This document shows, piece by piece, positions 35,376 through 44,752 of a stretch of DNA of 64,000 nt. A model generated the notes under the pieces. That model had not been told where the DNA came from. It saw nothing but the letters and a program-made list of their open reading frames with translations, and did not search any database. The translations under genes and the position numbers were made by a program. Origin of the DNA: Vibrio penaeicida (lineage in GTDB: Bacteria > Pseudomonadota > Gammaproteobacteria > Enterobacterales > Vibrionaceae); NCBI RefSeq assembly GCF_002933855.1, contig NZ_BFAQ01000027.1, positions 81,043 through 145,042 of the forward strand, read 5' to 3'. Position 1 is the stretch's first letter. Each line of letters begins with the position of its first letter.

Positions 35376-36785
35376 TTAGCGAAATGATTCGCTGAGTTGA
35401 GGCGCACTCGCCTGATAGTCAAAACCGCGAAGCAAAGCCGCGAGATTGCTGTTCACTACATTCAAATCGGTGACAAGACGTTGCTGTTCCAATTGCAAAG
35501 CCAGCTCATCGTTGGACGCGGCAATGACGTCGCTGAACTGCGCGGTGTTATTTTGGTAACCTCGTTCGACGGCACGAATGCGCGCTTTTATTTGAGGTAT
35601 AAGGGAAGATTGGTAACGCGCCAATCGCTGTTTTATGTTGGTTCTGTCACTCAGAAGGGTATTCACCTTGGCGTTCATTTGCTGCAATAAGGTGTCTCTT
35701 TTCAGTTGCGCTGCCCCCACCTGATATTGAGCTGCCGATACCTGCCTATCTTGGCGGTTATCGGTAAACAGCGGGATATCCAAAGTAAGATATGCACTCA
35801 CGAGATCAGGCGCTGGTTCTCCTCGCATATTATTGGCTTGTCGGTTGGCGTACATCACTTCTACGCCAAATTGTGGAAGATACGCCTGCTCGGCAATGTC
35901 TATTTGGGTTTGGCTTGCTTGAATTTGGCTGTCTGCCATTTTCACTATTGGATGTTCTCCAAGCTGCTGAAAATGTTGAGTAGATCCTAGACGAGTCGCC
36001 AGTCGCGTCTCCAACAACGTCCAATCCAAAGTATTGGAAGCGTTCAACATGGCTTCTTCACTAGAAGGTAATTCCCCCACAGCTTGCCCTTCAGATAGGC
36101 GATTGTTTAGCCAATCAGCACCAAGCCATTCCGATAGCTGTGAAACGAATCGATACTGCATTTGCGCATTTGCTTCTAACTTTTCATCCAACTTGGCCAC
36201 TTGAAGCTGTGCATTCAATAGGTCCTGCGCTTCACTTTTGCCATTGGCGTAATTGGTTTTAATGAAACGTTCAAGTTCAGAAATTAAGCGTCGTTTGTCG
36301 CGCAGAATGCGCTCTGAGGTTTGCACATAGCCTAATTCCAACCAGATTTGGGTTATTTGGTTGGCGATGTCCAATTCGCGGACTTGAATTTGAAAGCTTG
36401 TCCCATCGGCTTGCTGATTGGCTTGTTTTTGTTTGAGCTCCAATGTTGAACCTCGTTCAAACTGCTGCATCAGCCCAACAGATAAGTTCGTCATTGGATC
36501 TTGATCAAACTTAAAACTATCGATGGGTAAACCACCGAATCCAACTTTAAGTTTAGGATCCATAAGGGTGGCACTGGCAACCCCCATTTCACGCATTGCA
36601 GAAGATTGGGCGTAAACCTGCTTTCGGTCACTGTCCATCGCGATGGCAGTATTAATAAGCTCTGTAAGCGGGTGCTTTGCTTTCGCTTGCTCTGATAAAA
36701 GTATGCTCGCTGCGCCAGCCAATGCTGGAAATACAGCCAAGCATGCACCTATCGAGAGCGCGACTTTTCTTGGTTGTGATATCAC
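35376..36785 (-). CDS. TolC-family outer-membrane channel of the copper efflux operon
   Basis: 469 residues from a GTG at 36785, giving a signal peptide (VALSIGACLAVFPALAGA); GGA lies eight bases upstream. A TTG 14 codons earlier is an alternative start. The rest is helical with the repeated TolC pattern (coiled coils rich in Gln, Leu and Ala). It should form the outer-membrane duct for CusBA. Forty-one bases separate it from cusB. Confidence 0.85.
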   Translation of the reverse strand: MISQPRKVALSIGACLAVFPALAGAASILLSEQAKAKHPLTELINTAIAMDSDRKQVYAQSSAMREMGVASATLMDPKLKVGFGGLPIDSFKFDQDPMTNLSVGLMQQFERGSTLELKQKQANQQADGTSFQIQVRELDIANQITQIWLELGYVQTSERILRDKRRLISELERFIKTNYANGKSEAQDLLNAQLQVAKLDEKLEANAQMQYRFVSQLSEWLGADWLNNRLSEGQAVGELPSSEEAMLNASNTLDWTLLETRLATRLGSTQHFQQLGEHPIVKMADSQIQASQTQIDIAEQAYLPQFGVEVMYANRQANNMRGEPAPDLVSAYLTLDIPLFTDNRQDRQVSAAQYQVGAAQLKRDTLLQQMNAKVNTLLSDRTNIKQRLARYQSSLIPQIKARIRAVERGYQNNTAQFSDVIAASNDELALQLEQQRLVTDLNVVNSNLAALLRGFDYQASAPQLSESFR

Positions 36786-36868
36786 TTTTTTGTCCAAAAT
36801 CTGGGCGTAAAAACGCCGTTCAATCAAGCTTCTGTAAGTTAAGAAGCGTTAAAAATACAGAAATGGAT

Positions 36869-37273
36869 TTAGGCGATAGGGGGGCGGAACAGAGTTTGGG
36901 TACGGGAAATTTCGTCACCAATCGTGACGGCATAGAAAGGAGAAAGGGTGAAGCGGGTATAAACGAGCACATCACTTACGGGTAAAGGCACAAATGTGGT
37001 CGCACAAACGGCGATGCAACACGTATGCCCACCATGGGAATCAGACAAACAACTTAACGATTCCGCAGATGTACCTGAACGATCTGAATGCATCATTTTC
37101 ATTGAATGATTTGGGGTGGCATCGACAGAACTCACATGGCAAGGCGACGCCTTACTCGATGCTTGTTCTATCATATCGATCATCATCACTGGCGCGCTGG
37201 TCACAAATCCTGAAAACAGCAAGGCAACAATGCTAAGCACTGTAATCCAAATTGTTTTGAGTTGATTTGCCAT
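36869..37273 (-). CDS. Small Cys/His-rich periplasmic protein, first gene of copper operon
   Basis: 134 residues with an N-terminal hydrophobic segment (TIWITVLSIVALLFSGFV) followed by SPCHVSSVD, NHSMKMMH and SHGGHTCCIAVC, a plausible Cu-binding set. I do not recognise a named family; similar short proteins occur at the head of copper operons. The ATG at 37273 has AAAGGTG five bases upstream. Function unknown. Confidence 0.7.
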   Translation of the reverse strand: MANQLKTIWITVLSIVALLFSGFVTSAPVMMIDMIEQASSKASPCHVSSVDATPNHSMKMMHSDRSGTSAESLSCLSDSHGGHTCCIAVCATTFVPLPVSDVLVYTRFTLSPFYAVTIGDEISRTQTLFRPPIA

Positions 37274-37300
37274 ATCGCACCTTTTATTCATTCTCTACCG

Positions 37301-37331
37301 ACTCTAAACGTTCCCCTAGGGGGAAGGTCAA
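37301..37331 (-). promoter_or_regulatory. CueR-type copper-responsive promoter
   Basis: On the minus strand, TTGACC and TAGAGT are 19 bases apart, with the dyad CTTCCCCC...GGGGAA in the spacer. This closely matches the CueR operator of E. coli copA (ACCTTCCCC...GGAAGGT). It drives the whole 37273-29917 operon. No cueR gene is in the window. Confidence 0.8.
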
Positions 37332-37411
37332 TGGTTTAAAACACCGATTCCCACTATTAACATTTTTATAACCCACATCACATTAATCTAAAATTGGTTA
37401 ATTTATGATCA

Positions 37412-37441
37412 TTTCTATTATAGATATTACTATTATAGAAA
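37412..37441. promoter_or_regulatory. Inverted repeat operator before the FAD oxidoreductase gene
   Basis: TTTCTATTATAG and CTATTATAGAAA (11 of 12 positions symmetric) lie six bases before the start codon at 37448. IclR-type proteins bind such AT-rich dyads, and an IclR gene closes this cluster, so it is a likely repressor site. Confidence 0.5.
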
Positions 37442-37447
37442 TTAGAT

Positions 37448-39721
37448 ATGATTAGAGAACCAGCAGAAACCCAATCAAGAAGCTTAAAAGTCGAATCCTT
37501 GCGTGCTGACTTTGTCGTTGTCGGCGGCGGATTATCTGGATTGTGTGCCGCTATATCAGCCGCGAGAAACGGATTACGAGTCATTCTTTTGCAAGACAGA
37601 CCAGTATTGGGTGGCAATGCTTCAAGCGAAGTTAGGCTTTGGGTATTGGGGGCAACATCGCACGGAGGTAATAACAACCGCTGGGCGCGTGAGGGGGGAA
37701 TTATCAATGAGATATTACTTGAAAATCAGTTTCGAAATCCGGGTGGAAACCCCGTGATATTAGATTCCATCTTGCAAGACTGGGCTGATAAAGAAGACAA
37801 CCTAACCGTCATTGTCAACACTGCCGTGTTTCATTGTGAATGTCTCGATTCTCGTATCACGCAAGTTCATGCCTTCAATTCTCAAAACAGCACCATGTAC
37901 CAAGTGAGCGCAGACTTATTTGCGGATTCCAGCGGAGATGGCATTTTGGTGCATCTTTCAGGGGCGGCCTACCGAATGGGGGCGGAAGAAGCCGAAGAGT
38001 TTAATGAACCAATGGCACCTGGTGATGATTACGGCAAGCTATTAGGTCATTCACTGTATTTCTATTCTAAAGACGTTGGGCATCCTGTGGATTTTGTTAC
38101 GCCGGAGTTTGCATTAAAAGACGTGCCGACACTGATCCCTCGTTACCGTAGCTTCAAAACCACGGAACATGGATGCTCATTATGGTGGATAGAATGGGGT
38201 GGTCGCCTCGATACTATCCATCAATCTGAAGAGATAAAAACCGAACTTCAGAAAATCGTATATGGTGTTTGGGGCTACATAAAGAATTCCGGAAAGTTTC
38301 CTGAAGCAAAAAACCTCGCATTGGAATGGGTTGGCACAATCCCCGGCAAGCGAGAAAGCCGCCGAGGTGAAGGCGCTTACATGCTGACTCAGAAAGACAT
38401 TGTTCAGCAAGTTATCCATTCCGATGCCGTTTCCCATGGTGGGTGGTCTATCGATTTGCATCCTGCCGATGGTGTTTATGGCTCGGAAAAATCGTGTAAT
38501 CAATATCACGCCAAAGGCATTTACGGCATTCCACTTCGCTGTATGTATAGCCGAAATATCCACAATCTTTTTCTAAACGGTCGTCTGCTCTCTGCGTCTC
38601 ACGTGGCGTTTGGCAGTACTCGGGTAATGGCAACATCGTCTGCAATTGGACAGGTTATTGGCACAGCAGCCTCGATATGCAAAAAAAACGACACATTACC
38701 CAATGCGATTCCCGATTCCCCTCTGATGCAAGCGTTAAAAGTACAGCTTTCTGCCGATGGGCATTATGTGCCGAATTATGATGCATTAAGCCATCAGAAT
38801 TTAGCGAGCAGCGCTCACATTCGCGTTAGCTCAGAATACAGATTATCTGGTTTTGAACACACTGGCGGGTGGAAAAAGCTGGATGAGAGTTACGCCCAGC
38901 TCATCCCAGTAACAAGCTCTACCAATCAAAGTATGGATGTGCCTTGTCTCTGCAACGAACCCACAGAAGTTACCGTTGAAATTCGCATAGCCAAAAGAGA
39001 AAGCAATCACACGCCAGAAGAAATAGTGGCGGAATACAAACAAGCACTTTCCGCCGGAGAACAGTTGATCAGCATCCCTCTCACTATTGATTACCCCGAT
39101 CAGTACTTATTTATCTGTTTTAAACAAAACCCTCACGTCTCCATTGGGCTAAGCGAAGAGATAGCAACGGGAATCCTAACGGTCAAACAAGGCGGCCTCG
39201 AAAAAGTCAGCACCAAAGCAAGACAAGAAGCGCCAAAAGATCTCGGTGTCGATAGCTTTGAATTTTGGGTGCCAGAAAGGAGACCTAAAGGTCAGAATAT
39301 CGCTTTCAAATCGCCTTTTCCCTTGCATACCTTCGATAAGAAAGCATTGATTTACGGTCCATTGCGCCCGACGTCTTTACCTAACGCTTGGATGGCAAAA
39401 CCTAATGATCCAAACCCAAACATTTCCCTCGAATGGCAACAACCCATAAGGGCAAAATCGTTGTGTCTCTATCTGGACTGCGACTACGACCACCCATTAG
39501 AGAGTGTTCAATACCGACACCACGATAGAGTGATGCCGCACCTAGCGCATCAGATTCGGTGCTTTGTAAATGGTCAGTTTTACCAACAAATTAGCGATAA
39601 CCGAATGGGTGTCGTTCGAATTGAGCTTGATAGCGACATGCCTATCGAAAAACTCAGTCTATCAATTAGAAATTCTCAAGGTGCTCCTGTGTCGGTTTTC
39701 GGCATTCGGGTCCATGGTTAA
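37448..39721 (+). CDS. FAD-dependent oxidoreductase with C-terminal beta-sandwich-like domain
   Basis: 757 residues. The Rossmann FAD motif VVGGGLSGLCAAISAARNG is at about 24-42; the following GGNASSEVRLWV and ADSSGDGILVHLSGA fit the FAD_oxidored family (PF12831-like). The last 250 residues look like a discoid/galactose-binding-type beta-sandwich. Relatives are found in polysaccharide and sugar catabolic clusters. Here it is the first gene before an epimerase and a TRAP transporter, so oxidation of a sugar or sugar acid is likely. No strong ribosome binding site is visible. Confidence 0.82.
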   Translation: MIREPAETQSRSLKVESLRADFVVVGGGLSGLCAAISAARNGLRVILLQDRPVLGGNASSEVRLWVLGATSHGGNNNRWAREGGIINEILLENQFRNPGGNPVILDSILQDWADKEDNLTVIVNTAVFHCECLDSRITQVHAFNSQNSTMYQVSADLFADSSGDGILVHLSGAAYRMGAEEAEEFNEPMAPGDDYGKLLGHSLYFYSKDVGHPVDFVTPEFALKDVPTLIPRYRSFKTTEHGCSLWWIEWGGRLDTIHQSEEIKTELQKIVYGVWGYIKNSGKFPEAKNLALEWVGTIPGKRESRRGEGAYMLTQKDIVQQVIHSDAVSHGGWSIDLHPADGVYGSEKSCNQYHAKGIYGIPLRCMYSRNIHNLFLNGRLLSASHVAFGSTRVMATSSAIGQVIGTAASICKKNDTLPNAIPDSPLMQALKVQLSADGHYVPNYDALSHQNLASSAHIRVSSEYRLSGFEHTGGWKKLDESYAQLIPVTSSTNQSMDVPCLCNEPTEVTVEIRIAKRESNHTPEEIVAEYKQALSAGEQLISIPLTIDYPDQYLFICFKQNPHVSIGLSEEIATGILTVKQGGLEKVSTKARQEAPKDLGVDSFEFWVPERRPKGQNIAFKSPFPLHTFDKKALIYGPLRPTSLPNAWMAKPNDPNPNISLEWQQPIRAKSLCLYLDCDYDHPLESVQYRHHDRVMPHLAHQIRCFVNGQFYQQISDNRMGVVRIELDSDMPIEKLSLSIRNSQGAPVSVFGIRVHG

Positions 39722-39757
39722 TCAACATATTGGAAAGAATTTAAGGTAAAAAACGTT

Positions 39758-40735
39758 ATGAAAACCTATCTTGTTACTGGCGCTTCTGGTCGTGTAGGGA
39801 CAGTACTCACACACCAATTATTAGAATCAGGTCATCGTGTGATTGGGCTAGATTTAAAAAACAATGAATTAAAAAATACACATTACACACATATTAAAAC
39901 CGACTTTAGCGACATTAACGTACTGAGAACTGCGCTCTTAAACGTTGATATTGTTTTGCACATTGGCGCTTTTATGTCTTGGCGAGCAGAAGATAACAAT
40001 GCCATGTACCAAGCCAATGTAACGGCGACTCAAATGCTGCTTGAGGCAGCAAGCCAACATGGATCGATTGAGCGATTTGTATTTGCCAGTACTGGAGAAG
40101 TTTATCCAGAAACCAACGCAAAATTTCTTCCGATAACAGAAGATCACCCCCGTGACCCAACTTCGTTTTACGGGCTCACTAAAAAGCTAGGGGAAGATTT
40201 GGTCGCGTTTTATCAACGACAAGGGCTAGAAACGTGTGTTTTGCGATTCCCTCATACCCAATCGGCAGATGAATTGTTGGATCCTCAATCTTTTTTCTCG
40301 GGTGCACGCTTTTTCTTAAGTGGGAAGATCAAGCAATTGGAGCACTTTGGTAAGCAAGACATCGCTGAGAAGTTGAAACCTCTTTTACAGCAAGGAGAGC
40401 AAGTCATTATTCAGCACGGCGAAGAAGACAATAAGCCCTACATGATGCACATCAGTGATGTACGAGATACTGCTGCAGGTGTACTGCTGGCAGCCACCCA
40501 CAGCAACGCCGCCAATCAAACATTCAATTTAGAACCTGATGATGTCGTTGAATTCGATAAAGACGTACCTCAAATTGCCGAGAAGCTAGGGCTACCTATC
40601 ACCAATATCTATATGCCGGGTACTGCCATTCGGTATACCACCAGTAATACCAAGATCAAACAATTGTTGGGCTATCAGCCAAGGTACAACTTTAGAGCCA
40701 TGATCCAAGAAAGCGCTTCTAAAGAAAAACGTTAG
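39758..40735 (+). CDS. NAD-dependent epimerase/dehydratase (extended SDR)
   Basis: 325 residues. TGASGRVG at the N terminus, STGEVY and YGLTKKLGED (Tyr-x3-Lys) are intact. It follows the oxidoreductase by 36 bases and probably acts on a sugar or uronate in the same pathway. The substrate is not shown by the sequence. Confidence 0.87.
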   Translation: MKTYLVTGASGRVGTVLTHQLLESGHRVIGLDLKNNELKNTHYTHIKTDFSDINVLRTALLNVDIVLHIGAFMSWRAEDNNAMYQANVTATQMLLEAASQHGSIERFVFASTGEVYPETNAKFLPITEDHPRDPTSFYGLTKKLGEDLVAFYQRQGLETCVLRFPHTQSADELLDPQSFFSGARFFLSGKIKQLEHFGKQDIAEKLKPLLQQGEQVIIQHGEEDNKPYMMHISDVRDTAAGVLLAATHSNAANQTFNLEPDDVVEFDKDVPQIAEKLGLPITNIYMPGTAIRYTTSNTKIKQLLGYQPRYNFRAMIQESASKEKR

Positions 40736-40918
40736 CCAATTAGCGTCGCAAAAGCACGCAATACCAAAATATGACCGATAGTAAACCTAAGGAGAATCGA
40801 TACGAAATGGAAAACCAACTCCACTAATTAAGGTCTCTAGACCTCAACTATTGCTTTTCTAGATGCAAGTCTGGAGAGGTAAAAATACACATCGTGTTCA
40901 CAACGATTAAGGACGATT

Positions 40919-41887
40919 ATGAATATGAAAGCCACACTGCTAAGCGGAGTTTTAGCCTTATCAGCGACTTTTACCGCTGCGGCAGAAACCTTCGTTTTAG
41001 TTAATGCCGACTCGATCGGGTCGCCCATGGATAAAATGAACAAGCACTTTGCTGAATTAGTAGAAGCACGTTCAGATGGAAACATTAAAGTCAGTTATAT
41101 CACGGGTACTCAGCTCGGTACTCCCCCTCAAGTCATGGATCAAATTGCGTCAGGCTCTATTGATGCATTAGGCACTGCCGCTGCTTGGTTGTCAGCCTAC
41201 GCACCCGATACACAAATTCTCACTTGGGGCTTTACCTTCAGAGATGGGCAACACATGTTCGACTTTTTCGATAGCAAGTTGTTCGACGGATTAACCGAAG
41301 AGATGCGAACCCAAGATCGTATCCGAGTGTTGTCCGCAGGGCCAACAGAACCAAGGATTGCTTATTTAGTGAAACCGCTAGGAAAAGACGGCGCATTCCA
41401 AGGTAGAAAAATGCGCATCCCTCAGATTCAGTCCTATCTAGAATTGTGGGGAGCGTTGGGCGCACAGCCAACTCAGGTAGCTTGGGGTGAAGTTTACTTA
41501 GCCATGAGTACAGGGATCGTAGATGGCGCAGAAGGTCCACCAACTGCTGCCGTTGCCCAGCGATTCCACGAAGTGGCACCAAATATCTATCTAACCAACC
41601 ATGTTTGGGCCACATCAACGATTGTTTTTAATGAAGATAAATTCAACAGTATGTCGCCAAAACATCAAGAGTTGCTGGTTAAAGCAGCAAAAGATGCCGC
41701 GAAATGGGCTTACGACGACGCCACCAGCCGCAGGGAAGAAGTGCTCTCTAAAATGCGTGCTGCCGGCGCAACAATAAATGAATACGACTCCACTCCACTT
41801 CGCGAAGCCGCGCTAAAAGCAGTCGGTAAAGTAGAAGATCAAGGTCTGTGGAAAAAAGGCTTATTTGAAGCTGTACAAAAACTATAA
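40919..41887 (+). CDS. TRAP transporter substrate-binding protein (DctP family)
   Basis: 322 residues with a signal peptide (LSGVLALSATFTAAAE). The DctP domain contains the conserved RKMRIPQIQ, with the arginine that binds the carboxylate, and GIVDGAEGPP. It captures an organic acid for the DctQM proteins. AAGGACG lies five bases before the ATG. Confidence 0.9.
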   Translation: MNMKATLLSGVLALSATFTAAAETFVLVNADSIGSPMDKMNKHFAELVEARSDGNIKVSYITGTQLGTPPQVMDQIASGSIDALGTAAAWLSAYAPDTQILTWGFTFRDGQHMFDFFDSKLFDGLTEEMRTQDRIRVLSAGPTEPRIAYLVKPLGKDGAFQGRKMRIPQIQSYLELWGALGAQPTQVAWGEVYLAMSTGIVDGAEGPPTAAVAQRFHEVAPNIYLTNHVWATSTIVFNEDKFNSMSPKHQELLVKAAKDAAKWAYDDATSRREEVLSKMRAAGATINEYDSTPLREAALKAVGKVEDQGLWKKGLFEAVQKL

Positions 41888-41898
41888 AACCACGAGTA

Positions 41899-41915
41899 CG
41901 CCGGGTTTCCCGGCG
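41899..41915 (+). terminator. Attenuating hairpin between DctP and DctQ
   Basis: CGCCGGG / CCCGGCG stem with a 3-base loop, followed by CTCTTT. It may keep binding-protein levels above those of the membrane subunits. Confidence 0.55.
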
Positions 41916-41959
41916 CTCTTTACATTTCGCTATTGCCTGCGCATTTTTGAGAGGTTCGA

Positions 41960-42451
41960 ATGCAAAAAATACTCAAGTCTTTTATCTCTTGGCAGGGAAA
42001 AATTGAAATGGGCATCTGCATGTTTCTGACACTTGCTATTGTCATAACGATCGCTTACCAGATCATTGCACGTTTTTTTTTCAATGCCCCAATCGCATGG
42101 ATGGAAGAAGCCGTTACCATTATGTTCATTCTGCTCACATTGCTTTCTGCAGCAGTTGCTACAAAAGAGAAGCGCCATATCATTGTCGACCTATTCCCTA
42201 AAGGCGAAGTAGCAAGGATTCTGAGCATTGTAATGTCTATTCTTACTGTCGTTACACTCGTCACATTGCTGGTGCACATCAGCCCAATATTAAAAACAGA
42301 GCTACGCAGAAGTACGATTTCACTCCCGATCAATTTCCCCATCGCATTTTACAATTCAATCCCGCTGATTTACTGCTTTATCTCTATTTGTATGTCCATC
42401 AGTTACGACGTTCTTTTTGAACGCAAAGCCGATCAGGAGGCGTTAGTTTAG
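41960..42451 (+). CDS. TRAP transporter small permease (DctQ family)
   Basis: 163 residues, four membrane segments; FFNAPIAWMEEAVTIMF is the family signature. GAGAGG precedes the ATG. The large subunit follows two bases after the stop. Confidence 0.88.
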   Translation: MQKILKSFISWQGKIEMGICMFLTLAIVITIAYQIIARFFFNAPIAWMEEAVTIMFILLTLLSAAVATKEKRHIIVDLFPKGEVARILSIVMSILTVVTLVTLLVHISPILKTELRRSTISLPINFPIAFYNSIPLIYCFISICMSISYDVLFERKADQEALV

Positions 42452-42453
42452 AT

Positions 42454-43767
42454 ATGGAAGCACTTCTACTATTGGCTATATTGTTTGGGCTCATTTTCCT
42501 ACGGATGCCCGTACCATTTGCAATGCTCACCGCTGCTGTTGCGTTTATTCTGATTCAGAAATGGACAGGAAGCATGCCGTTATTTTCCGTAGCAGGGATC
42601 AAGATAATTCCTCAACGTATTTCGCCCTCATTGGAAAGTTTTCCGTTGCTAGCAATACCCTTATTTGTATTGGCTGGCAATTTGTTGAATGTGTCTGGCA
42701 TCACAGACCGCATTTTTGCGTTTGCCCGCGCACTGGTCGAACACATTCATGGCGGTCTTGCACACGTGAATATACTCGCTTCCATTGTGTTTTCTGGTAT
42801 GTCGGGCGTGGCGACCGCAGACGCAGCAGGTCTTGGCACCATTGAGATCAAAGCTATGAAGAAAGCGGGCTACGATAAAGCATTCAGTGCAGCGGTCACG
42901 GCGACGTCTTCTATCATCGGTCCTATTATTCCACCCAGTGTCATCATGGTGATTTACGCGGTGCTGTCTGGGGAGTCCATTGCAAAGCTCTTTTTGGCCG
43001 GCATTATTCCGGGTCTTGTTTTAGGCGGCATACTCATGCTGTTGATTTATTTTCTCGCCGCGACAGGTCGAGTCTATTCGCCAGTACAGCCTAGAGCATC
43101 ACTAAAACACGTGCTGTATACGGCGTGGAGAGCACTCCCAGGGTTACTTGCCCCTATCATTCTGATTGGCGGACTACTTACAGGTGTCGCGACACCGACT
43201 GAACTTGGTGCCATTGTGACCATCTATGCCGTAGTACTTGGCTTATCGACGAAAGAGCTCACCTTCGATAACTTTATAGAAGCACTCAAAACAACGGTTT
43301 TTACGATTGGTGCCTTGGTGTTTATTCTGGCTTGCGCTGCACCTATATCTTGGTTGATTTCGGTTTTAAATGTCCCTGCTACCTTACAACAGGCGTTACT
43401 CACCATATCAGACAACCCCATAGTGCTGCTTTTGATGATCAACGGAATGTTACTTGTCGCGGGGTTACTGCTTGAGACCACAGCGATACTGCTGATTGGG
43501 GTTCCAACCTTACTGCCTTTAGTTGAAGCGATTGGCATGGATCCGACGCAATTTGGGGTCATGATGATCTTTAACTTGCTGATTGGGGCAATAACGCCAC
43601 CATTTGGTGTCATTTTGTTCATCATGATGGACATAGCCAAAGTCAGTTACGGTGCGTTGGTACGTGCCATTATTCCGTTCTATATTCCAATATTGATTAC
43701 GCTTTTGATCATTACATTTGTGCCAGCCATTACGCTATTTTTACCTGCGCTAGTCACCGGAGGATAA
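42454..43767 (+). CDS. TRAP transporter large permease (DctM family)
   Basis: 437 residues with about twelve segments. FPLLAIPLFVLAGNLLN, SGMSGVATADAAGLG and PPSVIMVIYAV are DctM family motifs. It forms the Na+-driven uptake channel with the small subunit. AGGAGG inside the upstream gene is the ribosome binding site. The substrate is probably a carboxylic acid or sugar acid. Confidence 0.9.
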   Translation: MEALLLLAILFGLIFLRMPVPFAMLTAAVAFILIQKWTGSMPLFSVAGIKIIPQRISPSLESFPLLAIPLFVLAGNLLNVSGITDRIFAFARALVEHIHGGLAHVNILASIVFSGMSGVATADAAGLGTIEIKAMKKAGYDKAFSAAVTATSSIIGPIIPPSVIMVIYAVLSGESIAKLFLAGIIPGLVLGGILMLLIYFLAATGRVYSPVQPRASLKHVLYTAWRALPGLLAPIILIGGLLTGVATPTELGAIVTIYAVVLGLSTKELTFDNFIEALKTTVFTIGALVFILACAAPISWLISVLNVPATLQQALLTISDNPIVLLLMINGMLLVAGLLLETTAILLIGVPTLLPLVEAIGMDPTQFGVMMIFNLLIGAITPPFGVILFIMMDIAKVSYGALVRAIIPFYIPILITLLIITFVPAITLFLPALVTGG

Positions 43768-43845
43768 AACACCACTCATCCACGTCACTTATTGGCACCA
43801 TTGGGGTTACCCCAAACGTGAAAGGAATGGCATTATTAATGGCTG

Positions 43846-43882
43846 AGGAGCGAGCAATATTCATTCAATGAATCTCGCTCCT
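43846..43882 (+). terminator. Hairpin between DctM and IclR genes
   Basis: AGGAGCGAG / CTCGCTCCT outer stem with an inner ATTCATT / AATGAAT stem, followed by GATTTTG. It probably ends or attenuates the TRAP operon before the regulator. Confidence 0.6.
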
Positions 43883-43901
43883 GATTTTGAGGAGAATTAC
43901 T

Positions 43902-44615
43902 TTGTCATCACAACCCAATCAAAGCCTAATTGATGGCATTCGCTGCTTTCAAGAATTAACTGCAAGCGAAGCGCCTTTAGGCAACAAAGAGCTAGCTGAA
44001 CGTTTAAACATTAATGTTGTAAAAGTAAATCGCTTGCTCAGAACGTTAAAATCCATTGGCATGGCAGAGCAAAACTCACAGAAGAAGTACATGCCGGGAC
44101 CAGCCGTTCATTTACTCGCGGCACAGAGCTTTCACAGTTCAACCCTGTTTCAAGCGGCAACTAGAATTGCCATCAAAACCAACTACGCCGATCGCACATT
44201 AGCCATAGGTGTTCTTTGGAAAGACATGGTGGTTTATATGTATCACGCCACGGCTAACCAAAGCCCGGCAGAGGGGTTAGGGGGATATCATATTTATCAT
44301 GTTTCTCAGTCATCCATCGGGCAAGTACTGCTAGCAGATCTTGATGATTCAGAAATTGAATTAAGAATTGAGCATTGGGAACAAGCCCAAAAAGATCAGA
44401 TTATTCAGCAAATACAAGACATCCGATCCAGCGGGTACGTGTGTCATTTAAATGAAAACCAATCGGTAATAAACATTGCAAAAACCTTCACTATGGAAGG
44501 GGCGACTGCGGGCATTGCCTTTACTGATTTCGAGGTTCAAGAAGCGGGTCATCATGAATACGTCGCACAGCTTCAAGATCTGATAGATGAAATCAGCACC
44601 AACCCAGAACACTAA
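43902..44615 (+). CDS. IclR-family transcriptional regulator
   Basis: 237 residues from a TTG at 43902. The ribosome binding site GAGGAG at 43889-43894 decides the start; a TTG 15 bases earlier would place that site inside the gene. The N-terminal HTH reads LGNKELAERLNINVVKVNRLL; the C-terminal effector domain has the usual GQVLLADL. It lies at the end of the oxidoreductase/TRAP cluster and probably controls it through the dyad at 37412. Confidence 0.85.
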   Translation: MSSQPNQSLIDGIRCFQELTASEAPLGNKELAERLNINVVKVNRLLRTLKSIGMAEQNSQKKYMPGPAVHLLAAQSFHSSTLFQAATRIAIKTNYADRTLAIGVLWKDMVVYMYHATANQSPAEGLGGYHIYHVSQSSIGQVLLADLDDSEIELRIEHWEQAQKDQIIQQIQDIRSSGYVCHLNENQSVINIAKTFTMEGATAGIAFTDFEVQEAGHHEYVAQLQDLIDEISTNPEH

Positions 44616-44661
44616 TTCAAATTTCCTTCTGCTGCTTCAGCTTAACAGGTGGTTTTCTAGC

Positions 44662-44687
44662 AAAAAAAGCCCCTCCAGTGGAGGGGC
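44662..44687 (-). terminator. Terminator of the pst operon
   Basis: A perfect GCCCCTCCA / TGGAGGGGC stem is followed on the minus strand by T7, 65 bases after the pstB stop. It ends the operon, so no phoU follows. Confidence 0.88.
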
Positions 44688-44752
44688 AAGAAGTACCATC
44701 GCTTATAGTTATAAGTCTATGCCAGTAAAAGCGTTTCTTATATACCTGTTTG

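Noticed and set aside
40831..40846. GGTCTCTAGACC palindrome as a fourth copy of the EamA-flanking repeat
   Set aside because: Only the GGTCT...AGACC core matches; flanks differ, so chance is likely.
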